A DNA stretch of 40,557 nucleotides from Halomicroarcula saliterrae. Its GTDB lineage: Archaea > Halobacteriota > Halobacteria > Halobacteriales > Haloarculaceae. Below the pieces are notes generated by a model. It searched no databases, was not told where the DNA came from, and saw only the letters and a program-made list of their open reading frames with translations. Positions 14,535 through 21,676 of this stretch are shown one piece after another. A program made the translations under genes and the position numbers. Numbering within the stretch: the first letter of the stretch is position 1; each line of letters starts with the position of its first letter. The stretch lies in assembly GCF_031624395.1 (NCBI RefSeq), contig NZ_JAMQON010000010.1, forward strand, positions 1 through 40,557, read 5' to 3'.

Positions 14535-15551
14535 ATGAGCACGAACACTGAATCCACAGCAGACGCACAGCCCGAAGACGATATCGACAATCTGGAAATC
14601 GAAGCCGCCCCGGAAGGTACGGTTGAAGAAGACGATACTGACGCAACAAGAAACGAAGGCGTCGATGGTGAGGCTGACATCGACGGTGAGCCAGCAGCCG
14701 ACCTGACCGACGAGCAAGACACCAGTGAGGAGTCGATAGCGGAGGCTTCCGACGAAGCTGATGCCAAAGACGAGACTGAGGAGGAAAGCGTACTCACGGG
14801 CCCTCCAGAGCGCTTTCAGGCTGCGATCTTGGGTGGCGAACTCAAGAATTTTGTCTCAACGCTGCGAGTCCTCGTTGACGAGGCGAAACTGACTGTTGGA
14901 CCGGACGGCATTACTAGCAGAGCGGTTGACCCAGCGAACGTCGCGATGTACGATCTAGAACTGTCGGCTGCTGCATTCGAATCCTACGAGTCCAGTGACG
15001 GCTTGCTGGGAGTCAATCTGGAGCGATTCGAGTCCGTTCTAAAACTCGCAAAGAAAGATGATCTCGTCCAGGTTTCGTTCGACACTTCCACGTACAAGCT
15101 TCTCATCGTCATCGACGGTGTCGAGTTCACGATGGCGTGTATCGACCCCGATAGTATACGGCAAGAACCCGAGATTCCAGAGATGGAACTCCCAATCAAC
15201 CTTACCGTTGAGGGGAGTCAGATATCGCGAGCGGTGAAGGCTGCTGACATGGTCTCCGATCACATTGGATTCCGCTGCGTAGAAGCTGACGAAACAGTGT
15301 TCATCGAGGCTGAAGGTGATACCGATGACGTCTCGCTCAGACTCATTGCTGACGAATACGAGAGTCTAGACGCCGCTGACGGACGAGCACTATTCAGTCT
15401 TGACTACATCAAGAACATCTCCAAAAAGCTTCCCAAGACTGAGGATGTCACTCTCACATTCGGAGACCAATTCCCGATGCTGGTAGACTACGAAATTGCA
15501 GACGGCGAGTGTAGTGTCGCAGCGATGGTGGCTCCACGTATCGAGACCTGA
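14535..15551 (+). CDS. pcna: DNA sliding clamp PCNA with acidic N-terminal extension
   Basis: Residues about 88-338 are a complete archaeal PCNA: FQAAILGGELKNFVSTLRVLVDEAKLTVGPDGITSRAVDPANVAMYDLEL, then VNLERFESVLKLAKKDD, the interdomain connecting region around PEIPEMELPINLTVEG, and domain II ending LPMLVDYEIADGECSVAAMVAPRIE-like. The preceding ~87 residues are an extra tail almost wholly of Asp, Glu, Ala, Ser and Thr (TEEDDTDATRNEGVDGEADI), absent from the ~247-aa chromosomal form. PCNA tethers polymerases, FEN1 and ligase to DNA. The acidic tail could tune partner choice or distinguish the plasmid clamp from the host's. The stop codon overlaps the ATG of the small zinc gene. Confidence 0.92.
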   Translation: MSTNTESTADAQPEDDIDNLEIEAAPEGTVEEDDTDATRNEGVDGEADIDGEPAADLTDEQDTSEESIAEASDEADAKDETEEESVLTGPPERFQAAILGGELKNFVSTLRVLVDEAKLTVGPDGITSRAVDPANVAMYDLELSAAAFESYESSDGLLGVNLERFESVLKLAKKDDLVQVSFDTSTYKLLIVIDGVEFTMACIDPDSIRQEPEIPEMELPINLTVEGSQISRAVKAADMVSDHIGFRCVEADETVFIEAEGDTDDVSLRLIADEYESLDAADGRALFSLDYIKNISKKLPKTEDVTLTFGDQFPMLVDYEIADGECSVAAMVAPRIET

Positions 15552-15757
15552 TGACGGCCAGAGAGCGGCTCCGAATGCATCTCGTACAGGCATTGACGCG
15601 GGCGGAATCTCCAGATGTAATCGTGCATCTCCAGGCGGCCATTCGAGAATGCGATTCTCTGCCGCCGGCATCGTTAACTGAGTGTCCGATCTGTGGTTGC
15701 TGTGGTCTACCAGAACGCCTGCTTTCACATGACTGTTGCAACGGATGCGATAGGTAG
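15551..15757 (+). CDS. Small zinc-finger protein coupled to pcna
   Basis: The 68-aa protein has a helical N-terminus (TARERLRMHLVQALTRAESPDVIVHLQAAIREC) and a cysteine-rich C-terminus CPICGCCGL..CCNGC, a CPxCG-type knuckle pair. The ATG shares a base with the pcna stop (TGATG), so translation is coupled and the product probably works in the same process. Haloarchaeal mobile elements often encode such small helical/zinc proteins beside replication genes. Its binding partner is unknown. Confidence 0.6.
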   Translation: MTARERLRMHLVQALTRAESPDVIVHLQAAIRECDSLPPASLTECPICGCCGLPERLLSHDCCNGCDR

Positions 15758-15809
15758 CCGCATATTCGGTGGTTCACGCGGAAATCGGTGAGTGCAGCTC
15801 TCTCGCGGA

Positions 15810-15850
15810 TTAACCAACACGAGGCGCTACTCTATGCCACTGTTGGTTAA
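15810..15850. repeat. Inverted repeat TTAACCAACA...TGTTGGTTAA, copy 2
   Basis: Perfect 10-bp arms at 15810-15819 and 15841-15850 are separated by 21 bases. The arms match copy 1 at 6547-6588 exactly. Both copies sit in gaps at the 3' ends of converging genes. They may be terminators, regulator sites or recombination sites; together they bracket the block holding the OB-fold, AbiE-like, TFB and pcna genes. Confidence 0.6.
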
Positions 15851-15888
15851 ACTATCTCTGTTTTCCCGATCTGGAGGTTACCTGTGGC

Positions 15889-16672
15889 GGCTCTGTTGAA
15901 ATCCAATCCTTTAGATGGGTTCTCGTGTGATACAGTCAGTCAGTAGAACTGCTTATTGAGCGCTTCGTCCAAGTTGGAAGAACGGATAGGAAAGAATAGC
16001 AGTGTACACGATAATAGCTATAACAATCACATAGCTAATAAATCCACCCAAACCACCGTAAGTTGCCCCCCGGAAAATCTGTCGAACAGCGAACGGAGAC
16101 AGCAAACAAATGACCAGTGCCATGCTGAGATTGCGGTGAATTTGCTCAGTTGCAGCGCCGCGAACAGATGCGAATCCTGGCGCGGCTCCGGCAAGCCCAA
16201 TTTGAATGGCACCGACAACGGACATGAGAGGATATAGGATTAAAATTGCAGTAATCCCAAGAAGAGACCCTGTGACCCCGCTTACAAGGAAAATAGTTGT
16301 CGCTGGTTGATTAATATGCCTGTGACAAGCGACTGCAATACCAATAGTCACCGCAGCACTACCAACACCGATTGGATAGCCAATACCCAAGCCAACCGCT
16401 CTTATCGGATCAAGCACTGGTGCGACACCAATATCCATCAGAAAATCTTGATATAACACTGGAACAAGAATGAGCAAAATCCCAATAATACACGAAAGCA
16501 AACTCACTCTTTTATAATTATATGAGTTTTAAAACACAGCGTGCGGTAAGTATTTTCTCCTGACACCATCATTTGTCATTTTATCGATTCTCTGTACTGA
16601 GCGGGACGTTTCCTTTCTGTATTGACCGCGCAGAGCCAGAATCTATCACCTACTGAGGGTTTCAACAAAGCC
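15889..16672. mobile_element. Possible non-autonomous transposon carrying a membrane gene
   Basis: GGCTCTGTTGAAATCC at 15889-15904 and the inverted GGTTTCAACAAAGCC at 16658-16672 are near-perfect inverted ends. They have the GGCTxTGTTGAAA form common at haloarchaeal IS ends. The 784 bases between them hold a membrane-protein gene but no transposase. A possible short direct repeat CTGTG flanks both ends, though this is too short to be decisive. It could be a passenger-carrying relic or a chance pair of old IS ends. Confidence 0.45.
15953..16507 (-). CDS. Polytopic membrane protein, unknown function
   Basis: The 184-aa product is hydrophobic, with five to six predicted membrane helices: ILLILVPVLYQDFL, VGLGIGYPIGVGSAAVTIGIAVA, TIFLVSGVTGSLLGITAILILY, VGAIQIGLAGAA, LSMALVICLLSPFAV and YVIVIAIIVYTAILSYPFF. 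It has few charged residues and low GC relative to its neighbours. I recognise no family. It is flanked by IS-like inverted ends, suggesting it moved here. No partner gene is adjacent. Confidence 0.6.
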   Translation of the reverse strand: MSLLSCIIGILLILVPVLYQDFLMDIGVAPVLDPIRAVGLGIGYPIGVGSAAVTIGIAVACHRHINQPATTIFLVSGVTGSLLGITAILILYPLMSVVGAIQIGLAGAAPGFASVRGAATEQIHRNLSMALVICLLSPFAVRQIFRGATYGGLGGFISYVIVIAIIVYTAILSYPFFQLGRSAQ

Positions 16673-16782
16673 TCTGTGTCGTAGTACACGCAGTCATCGT
16701 GACCGGCTCGCCGTCGATACTGTCTTTCAAATTATGCAGGTCAGAGAAGAGAAAAGCAGACAAAAGGAGCAGAGTTGAGGAA

Positions 16783-17991
16783 TCAGGCATCCAGAGAGAG
16801 GACGATATCTGCATCCCACAGGAGGGTGTATTGGCTGTAATGTCCTTTTCCTTCACCAGTCCCCCGTCGGCTGCCCGCAATTTCTAGGAAACAGAGTTCG
16901 TTGAGCAATTGCCGTGTTCGTTCGGCTGATAGCGGATCGGCACCACTCTGCTCACACACGTCGAGATACGTCTCGCGTATCTTCATCGTCCGGAACCACT
17001 CCCGCTCAGGCTGGTTTTTCGTGAGATTCGCCAGCGCGATCAAGACATGTTTGCTGTGAGGAGGCAACCCCGATATGAGTTCGAGTAGACGGTCAACTTC
17101 TGCCGAAGCCCGTGCATCAGAGAGGTGAGATTCCTTCACCCGGTCGGCGTTTTCCTTATTCGCTTGGTCACCAGCATACCGAAGGAGTCGCATGGCCTTT
17201 CGAGCATCTCCGTGTTCTTTCGCGCTCAGAGCAGCCGCACGAGGAATCACCCCGTCGTCGAGAACTCCATCAGCAAAGGCATCAGTCCGATTCTGGAGAA
17301 TTTCCCGGATTTGACTGGCGTCGTAGGGCTCAAAGATGAATTCGTTGTGCCCGAACGAGCTCTTTGTCCGCTCGCTCATCTTCTCCCGGTAGTTAATTTT
17401 GTTCGACACTGCAATCACGCCAATCGGAACATCCACACTCCCGTCCTCTCCTGCCCGAGAAAGCGCCATCAACAGGTCGTCGTTATTGAGTTTGTCAACT
17501 TCATCGAGGATGATGATCGCAGCGTCGTAAAAATCATTCAGCACCGACCAGACTCGCTCGAAATACTCATTCTCGGAAATCCCTCGGGCTGGGAACGTCA
17601 TACTGCTCTCTGGTGGGTTGATTGCCCGACCGTACTTGCTCAGGGCGTCGGAGTTGCCCTTTGCCTGCTGGCAATTGACGTATCCCGTTGCAAGCCTCAC
17701 ACCGCGATTCTCCGCTTCTTCTTTAGCGATTTTTGAGACGTGCTTTGCGACGAGGGACTTTCCACAGCCCGTTTTCCCGTAGATGATGATCGAATTCGGC
17801 GGCTGACCAACGACTATTGGCCCGATCTCTTCTGCCACCTTCTCAATTTGTTCATCGCGACCGACGATGCGCTTCTCACTGGGGACATAGTCGATTTGGA
17901 GTATCTCCCGTTGTTCAAAGATTCCCCCACCACCCTCGTCGATATTCTCAAAGACACTGTGGATAGTGTCTGACCCATCTTCGCTATCCAT
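16783..17991 (-). CDS. orc1/cdc6: Orc1/Cdc6 replication initiator
   Basis: AAA+ initiators of this family bind origin repeats and load the MCM helicase. The protein shows the Orc1 N-terminal motif VPSEKRIVGRDEQIEKVA, Walker A GKTGCGKS (about residues 72-79 from this start), Walker B IIILDEVDKLN, sensor-1 VIAVSNK, the sensor-2 arm EHGDARKAMRLLRYAGD, and a C-terminal winged helix (VLIALANLTKNQPEREWFRTMKIRETYLDVCEQSG..GKGHYSQYTLLWDAD). At 402 aa it is full length. A TTG four codons upstream (18003) is also in frame; I chose the ATG at 17991. The origin repeats begin within 40-120 bases upstream on the other side of its promoter, the usual haloarchaeal arrangement, so this is very probably the plasmid's own initiator. 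Confidence 0.93.
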   Translation of the reverse strand: MDSEDGSDTIHSVFENIDEGGGGIFEQREILQIDYVPSEKRIVGRDEQIEKVAEEIGPIVVGQPPNSIIIYGKTGCGKSLVAKHVSKIAKEEAENRGVRLATGYVNCQQAKGNSDALSKYGRAINPPESSMTFPARGISENEYFERVWSVLNDFYDAAIIILDEVDKLNNDDLLMALSRAGEDGSVDVPIGVIAVSNKINYREKMSERTKSSFGHNEFIFEPYDASQIREILQNRTDAFADGVLDDGVIPRAAALSAKEHGDARKAMRLLRYAGDQANKENADRVKESHLSDARASAEVDRLLELISGLPPHSKHVLIALANLTKNQPEREWFRTMKIRETYLDVCEQSGADPLSAERTRQLLNELCFLEIAGSRRGTGEGKGHYSQYTLLWDADIVLSLDA

Positions 17992-18030
17992 TGTCAGAAT
18001 CAAACAGTTGTAACCGCAATAAAGATTTGG

Positions 18031-18049
18031 GGACCGAGTTAGGAGTAAT
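18031..18049 (+). repeat. Degenerate origin repeat
   Basis: GGACCGAGTTAGGAGTAAT keeps the ACC-N-AGTT-N-GGAGTAA core of the full repeats but lacks the GAGACAC half. Confidence 0.45.
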
Positions 18050-18111
18050 AATCTGGATATAGGCCCTGAGAGTCTTGATATATAGATTCCCGTCTTACGA
18101 AAAACTCAGTC

Positions 18112-18135
18112 GAGACACACCAGATTTTGAGTAAG
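18112..18135 (+). repeat. Origin repeat 1
   Basis: GAGACACACC followed by AGATTTTGAGTAAG. The consensus over the copies is GAGACACACC, a short variable part with TTT, then GAGTAAG. Confidence 0.75.
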
Positions 18136-18143
18136 GGGTTGCA

Positions 18144-18169
18144 GAGACACACACCAAATTTGGAGTAAG
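18144..18169 (+). repeat. Origin repeat 2
   Basis: GAGACACACACC followed by AAATTTGGAGTAAG, in the same orientation as repeat 1 with start-to-start spacing of 32 bases, about three helical turns. Confidence 0.75.
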
Positions 18170-18276
18170 AAATAGAAGAGAGGTGAGGTCGGAAAGAACC
18201 GCAGTTAGAGCTGTGCTTGTTGGTTTACACCTTCTGAACCTACTACACTACTACTTACTAGAATAGCTAGACTAGA

Positions 18277-18300
18277 GAGACACACCTAGTTTGGAGTAAG
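18277..18300 (+). repeat. Origin repeat 3
   Basis: GAGACACACC followed by TAGTTTGGAGTAAG. It is the same orientation as repeats 1 and 2, separated from them by about 105 bases. Confidence 0.75.
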
Positions 18301-18352
18301 AAAACCTCCCTAGACACCAGTATCTGACCCCCTATCCCACTGAATCTACATT

Positions 18353-18379
18353 CCTTACTCAAAATCAGGTGTGTGTGTC
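18353..18379 (-). repeat. Origin repeat 4 (inverted)
   Basis: CCTTACTCAAAATC followed by AGGTGTGTGTGTC is the reverse complement of the repeat, giving the opposing pair expected around a bidirectional origin. Confidence 0.75.
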
Positions 18380-18443
18380 GTCTGCTGACCTTCCAGATAC
18401 TGACATTTCAATTGGCACAATGGCCGCTTCCATTACCTGCCAA

Positions 18444-18469
18444 TTTGTTTCCCCCAAGGCGGCGTGGGG
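18444..18469 (+). promoter_or_regulatory. Backbone element copy f, before the 500-aa gene
   Basis: TTTGTTTCCCCC, then AAGGCGGC and GTGGGG. TTTG-to-G-block spacing is the same as in copies e, g and i; the last block reads GTGGGG instead of GAGGGG. It lies about 150 bases before the chosen ATG, between the origin and the gene. Confidence 0.6.
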
Positions 18470-18618
18470 TTGATGCCTGACTGGAGTGTCTCCTGAGTCC
18501 TTTGGCGCTCTCTCTAAGTCAACACCGGGGAAGTCTCAGTCAGGCTTATTACACTCCCACTCCGCTGTCTGCTCCATTTGCGGCTCTCCCTTTCTCTTTT
18601 ATACAATACAACAGTACA

Positions 18619-20121
18619 ATGTCAGCAAACTCACCCTCGCACTCTGACCAGCAGAGCGCAGTGACACCCAGTGAACAGAGCGCCGATGGATCGGCTGAAC
18701 CAACTTCACAGAAGAACGACTCGCCAACTGTACCGATAGCCGATCTTCTGAAACAGGAATCTGTCCTTCGGTTCGCTGGTCTCACTGAACACGATTCTCA
18801 GGACTATCCAAATGAACTCGAGAGTAACATGTGGTGTCGGTCGAGTACTCCACAGACGTTCAAAGATGTCGTAAAGGCACTCCCAGCAGCGTCTTCTGGT
18901 GAACTGTGGGCGACAAACGAGTTTATCGGGACTTCCGGAGACGTTGATATCGACGCTATACGCTCCGTCGAGGGGCTGGATATCGAGGCTCTGGAACGAG
19001 GCACTGGCTCAGCTCTGGAGACGATAGCACAACGGTCGGCTGCTGAACCTGTGGTGGACGTACAGGACCACCAGGACATCGTCGACGAGCGACGAAAAGC
19101 GTTACACGCTCTTGGCTACGATGTCAAATTTCGGTGGCAAATCGCCAGCGACTCATACACCATCATCAATCCGCAAGATGCGTATCTCCCAATCATCAGC
19201 GCCCTCCAGCAACGGGGAGAAGATGACGTATTCGGATGGGCTTCCTACCGGGATTGGGGTGGACTGTTGAAGATGGTCGTCGTCTGTCCAAGTCTTCGCC
19301 GTGTCGTCTCTGCCGGTGAGGAAGATCTGGAAGAACTGGATGACGATGGTCTCAAAGCTGCCACCTCCGAAGACGAAGCTCCGGAAACAGTGGTGTATGG
19401 AGGCTTTCAAACTGGCTACGATTTCCGGGGGACACAGACACTCTGGGCACGGCCTGTTCTATTCTTCCCGGCTTCTGGAACTGTCCTTCCCGACACAGGA
19501 AAGCGATACACCCGCCGCCACTACGGAAAGGCCACTGATGCGGCTCACGAACGGGCAAACAATCGGACTCCTATCAACGAGTGGTGGCGGTCGATCTACG
19601 ACGACATCGATACCCGGATGGTCACAGTCGAAACGGCAATTCAGCGGTCGCGGGCAATCGCGTATGACTTCGAAGAACTCCCGTTCAGTCTGCAGGAGTG
19701 TTACACGTACTGGGGGATCGCGAAGAAGTACGCCGAACGGGCGGCGAATCGAGCACAGACAATTGCCCGTCCGACAACTCGCCCAACCGTGTTCAATATC
19801 CAGTTGTCGTTGCTCATTGCGCTTCTTGAAGAGTACAATGGGTCGATGGCTTCGAATTCCTATCAAGAGTATATCGAAGTAGCCGGCGAGCTCTACCGGA
19901 CGCCGTCGATGATGATTCAACTGGCCATGCAGGAGCACGACAAGCAAACTACCGATTCAACTGACCGAGTGCTTCCCGGCGACCAGCAGACTCTATCTGA
20001 TTCGTTAGAAGATCTCATCGACATTCCTGGAATCTCCGTCGACTCGGAAGTGGATCTCTCGAACAAACAGGCCCAGCGTGTCCAACACGGTGTTCAGAGG
20101 CAATTGGACCACTTGGGATGA
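18619..20121 (+). CDS. Uncharacterised 500-aa protein (DUF932-like layout)
   Basis: After an acidic/Ser N-terminus (about 60 aa) comes a substantial folded region: YDVKFRWQIASDSYTIINPQDAYLPIISALQQRGED, WASYRDWGGLLKMVVVCPSLRRVV, TVVYGGFQTGYDFRGTQTLWARPVLFFP, and a helical end (AIAYDFEELPFSLQECYTYWGIAKKYAERAANRA, NIQLSLLIALLEEY). The order 'YxIINPxDA', rate-like strand pair and 'GYDFRGTxxLxxRPV' resembles phage/plasmid DUF932 proteins, but I cannot confirm homology. The gene starts beside the origin and has its own backbone element, so a role in replication or copy control is plausible. An in-frame ATG at 18502 would add 39 residues of poor quality; I chose the ATG at 18619. Confidence 0.65.
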   Translation: MSANSPSHSDQQSAVTPSEQSADGSAEPTSQKNDSPTVPIADLLKQESVLRFAGLTEHDSQDYPNELESNMWCRSSTPQTFKDVVKALPAASSGELWATNEFIGTSGDVDIDAIRSVEGLDIEALERGTGSALETIAQRSAAEPVVDVQDHQDIVDERRKALHALGYDVKFRWQIASDSYTIINPQDAYLPIISALQQRGEDDVFGWASYRDWGGLLKMVVVCPSLRRVVSAGEEDLEELDDDGLKAATSEDEAPETVVYGGFQTGYDFRGTQTLWARPVLFFPASGTVLPDTGKRYTRRHYGKATDAAHERANNRTPINEWWRSIYDDIDTRMVTVETAIQRSRAIAYDFEELPFSLQECYTYWGIAKKYAERAANRAQTIARPTTRPTVFNIQLSLLIALLEEYNGSMASNSYQEYIEVAGELYRTPSMMIQLAMQEHDKQTTDSTDRVLPGDQQTLSDSLEDLIDIPGISVDSEVDLSNKQAQRVQHGVQRQLDHLG

Positions 20122-20150
20122 CTGACTCTGCAGCAGCACGATGATACTAT

Positions 20151-20168
20151 TTTATAGATTCCGCGGAA
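20151..20168 (+). promoter_or_regulatory. TATA box and TTCCGCGGAA palindrome before a wHTH gene
   Basis: TTTATAG (20151-20157) lies 22-28 bases before the ATG, fitting a leaderless promoter. The perfect 10-bp palindrome TTCCGCGGAA (20159-20168) falls between the TATA box and the start, where a bound repressor would block initiation. Autoregulation by the downstream protein is the simplest reading. Confidence 0.55.
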
Positions 20169-20178
20169 AATATAATAT

Positions 20179-20766
20179 ATGTCTGAGAGTCCTACTCGAC
20201 ACTCCCATCCCCTCGATTTGATGCTCGCAGTATCTGATGTCGTGGTGAATAAGCGGTATGCCCAAATCTACGCTCAAGTGCTTACACTCGATACCCCGAC
20301 TGTCGAGGAGCTCTCTGAAGATCTTGATAGTTCGACCACCACTGTCTATGAGGACGTGAAGCACCTGGTTGAGAGTGGCATCCTTGAGCGCGTTACTGAG
20401 ACTCAGCCACACCGATATCAGGCCCGAGACATCGATCTCAACGTCCAAGCCGGAGATGAAACCTATGAGATTACGCCGGCGCTGTTCGTTGCTCTAGCTC
20501 GCAGTGGAACGAATGAGAATCTTCGATTGTTTATAGACCGTCACGGCACAGGCGGGCTTGCAGGCGCACTCGAGTACGCTCGTAACTACGTTCAGGGTCA
20601 GATGAACGCCCGAATTATGGCACGCGAGCAGGATATACCCGTTCTGGAAGCGGAGACCATTCTACAGGAGCTGCGTGACGTGCTCCTCGATGTCGAACCG
20701 GATCGAGAACAGAGTCCTGATATCGAAGAGGTGGAAGCCGAAGTTGACGATAGAAATTACGAGTGA
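20179..20766 (+). CDS. wHTH transcriptional regulator (DUF7437-like)
   Basis: The 195-aa protein opens with LDLMLAVSDVVVNKRYAQIYAQVLTLDTPTVEELSEDLDSSTTTVYEDVKHLVESGILERVTE, a clear winged helix-turn-helix over residues about 13-75. A second domain follows (YEITPALFVALARSGTNENLRLFIDRHGTGGLAGALEYARNYVQGQMNARIMARE), and the tail is acidic. The layout is common in haloarchaeal regulators catalogued as DUF7437, which usually sit next to VapBC or other small modules. Here vapBC follows after about 85 bases. The palindrome over its promoter suggests self-repression. Its regulatory target beyond itself is not evident. Confidence 0.7.
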   Translation: MSESPTRHSHPLDLMLAVSDVVVNKRYAQIYAQVLTLDTPTVEELSEDLDSSTTTVYEDVKHLVESGILERVTETQPHRYQARDIDLNVQAGDETYEITPALFVALARSGTNENLRLFIDRHGTGGLAGALEYARNYVQGQMNARIMAREQDIPVLEAETILQELRDVLLDVEPDREQSPDIEEVEAEVDDRNYE

Positions 20767-20797
20767 ACGGCGTCAAATTACGCCGTACCCCCGGGAC

Positions 20798-20825
20798 GCC
20801 TCCCAAATTTGGAGGCAAATTATTT
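20798..20825 (+). promoter_or_regulatory. vapBC promoter with GCCTCC/GGAGGC palindrome
   Basis: GCCTCC-CAAATTT-GGAGGC (20798-20816) directly precedes the AT-rich box AAATTATTTTT that lies about 25-34 bases before the vapB ATG. The site covers the BRE position, as expected of an AbrB/VapB autorepressor operator. The stem followed by a T-run could also end the upstream transcript. Confidence 0.5.
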
Positions 20826-20850
20826 TTGCGAGCAACTGTAATCTCTAACC

Positions 20851-21099
20851 ATGTCTCAGGAAGTCGAAGACGAAACTACGGTGAACGAGAGCTACTCGGT
20901 CACGGTTCCAGCAGCGGTACGCCGAGAAGCAGGTGTTGAGGCAGGCGATAAACTCCGTTGGCACGTCGACGAGGATGGGACACTCTCTGTTAAACTCGTG
21001 AAGCAACAGTACGGGGCATTTTCAGAGCTAGAGCCAGTTGATGTGGGTGAAGCAACTGACGCCGCCGAGGACCACGATCTCATCGCTGGAGACTATTGA
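20851..21099 (+). CDS. vapB: AbrB/SpoVT-fold antitoxin
   Basis: The 82-aa protein carries a swapped-hairpin AbrB domain (about residues 9-50: TVNESYSVTVPAAVRREAGVEAGDKLRWHVDEDGTLSVKLVK), the DNA-binding half of VapB antitoxins. A C-terminal tail (GAFSELEPVDVGEATDAAEDHDLIAGDY) would wrap into the toxin's active site. The stop codon shares a base with the VapC start. It is of normal length with no missing element. Confidence 0.85.
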   Translation: MSQEVEDETTVNESYSVTVPAAVRREAGVEAGDKLRWHVDEDGTLSVKLVKQQYGAFSELEPVDVGEATDAAEDHDLIAGDY

Positions 21100-21530
21100 T
21101 GGCCGCAGTCGTGGTTGACGCGAATATTCTCATTGCCGCCCGACTGTCTCGCGACCAGAACCACGAGCGAGGTGCCGCTATCTCCGAAGCTATCGATCAG
21201 GGCCAACTCCCAACAGCATATGTCCTTAGTGATGTCCTCGAAGAGGTCATCAATTATCTGCAAGCCCGGGGTGGGCATGATGTCGCTACTAAGACGCTGG
21301 ATGCACTCATCGAAAGTAGCGGATTCTCACTCAAACAGACACCAAAATCTGACTTTGACGCCGGCCGTTCGGTGTTCCGTCAGTACGAATCGCTCTCGTT
21401 AACTGACGCTGTTATCGTGGCAGCGATGCAGCGTGAGGACATTGAGTATCTCTACAGCTTCGATGACGGATTCGACAGTGTACCTGATATCACTCGTCTC
21501 ACCACGCCGGATAATCCGTTTGACCAGTAG
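21099..21530 (+). CDS. vapC: PIN-domain ribonuclease toxin
   Basis: VapC toxins are Mg-dependent ribonucleases that cut tRNA or rRNA. The PIN acids are all present: D7 in VVDANIL, E48/E49 in SDVLEEVINYL, D103 in SLTDAVIVAA, and D122/D123 in YSFDDGFD. At 143 aa it is full length. The ATG at 21099 overlaps the vapB TGA; a TTG one codon earlier is less likely. Together with the operator upstream it forms a complete type II module, likely plasmid-stabilising cargo. Confidence 0.87.
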   Translation: MAAVVVDANILIAARLSRDQNHERGAAISEAIDQGQLPTAYVLSDVLEEVINYLQARGGHDVATKTLDALIESSGFSLKQTPKSDFDAGRSVFRQYESLSLTDAVIVAAMQREDIEYLYSFDDGFDSVPDITRLTTPDNPFDQ

Positions 21531-21557
21531 TCAAAGGAGTTTGGAATTGCAATTCAG

Positions 21558-21573
21558 CGGCTCTGTTGAGATC
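21558..21573 (+). repeat. Solitary IS-like end (GGCTCTGTTGAGATCC)
   Basis: This matches the left end of the putative element at 15889 at 15 of 16 positions. No matching right end was found before the IS6-type insertion or after it, so it is probably the stump of an older IS disrupted by later insertions. The ~100 bases after it show no gene. Confidence 0.4.
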
Positions 21574-21676
21574 CTTCGTGGCCAAAGGGCCGATACGGTG
21601 AATCGTTCGATACAGTGAACTCAAATATCAGTCAACCTGGTGACTTACCCGGCACCTGTCAGGAACACCGTACGAG

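Larger units (their letters stand above)
18027..18380. other. Probable replication origin (ORB-like repeat array)
   Basis: The gap between divergently oriented orc1/cdc6 and the 500-aa gene holds four copies of a 24-27 bp repeat, three direct and one inverted, plus one degenerate copy nearest the initiator gene. Inverted initiator-binding repeats surrounding a looser stretch, next to an orc1/cdc6 gene, define haloarchaeal origins. The 106 bases between the second and third full copies, and the 50 between the third and the inverted copy, are candidates for the unwinding region, though neither is strikingly AT-rich. Confidence 0.8.
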
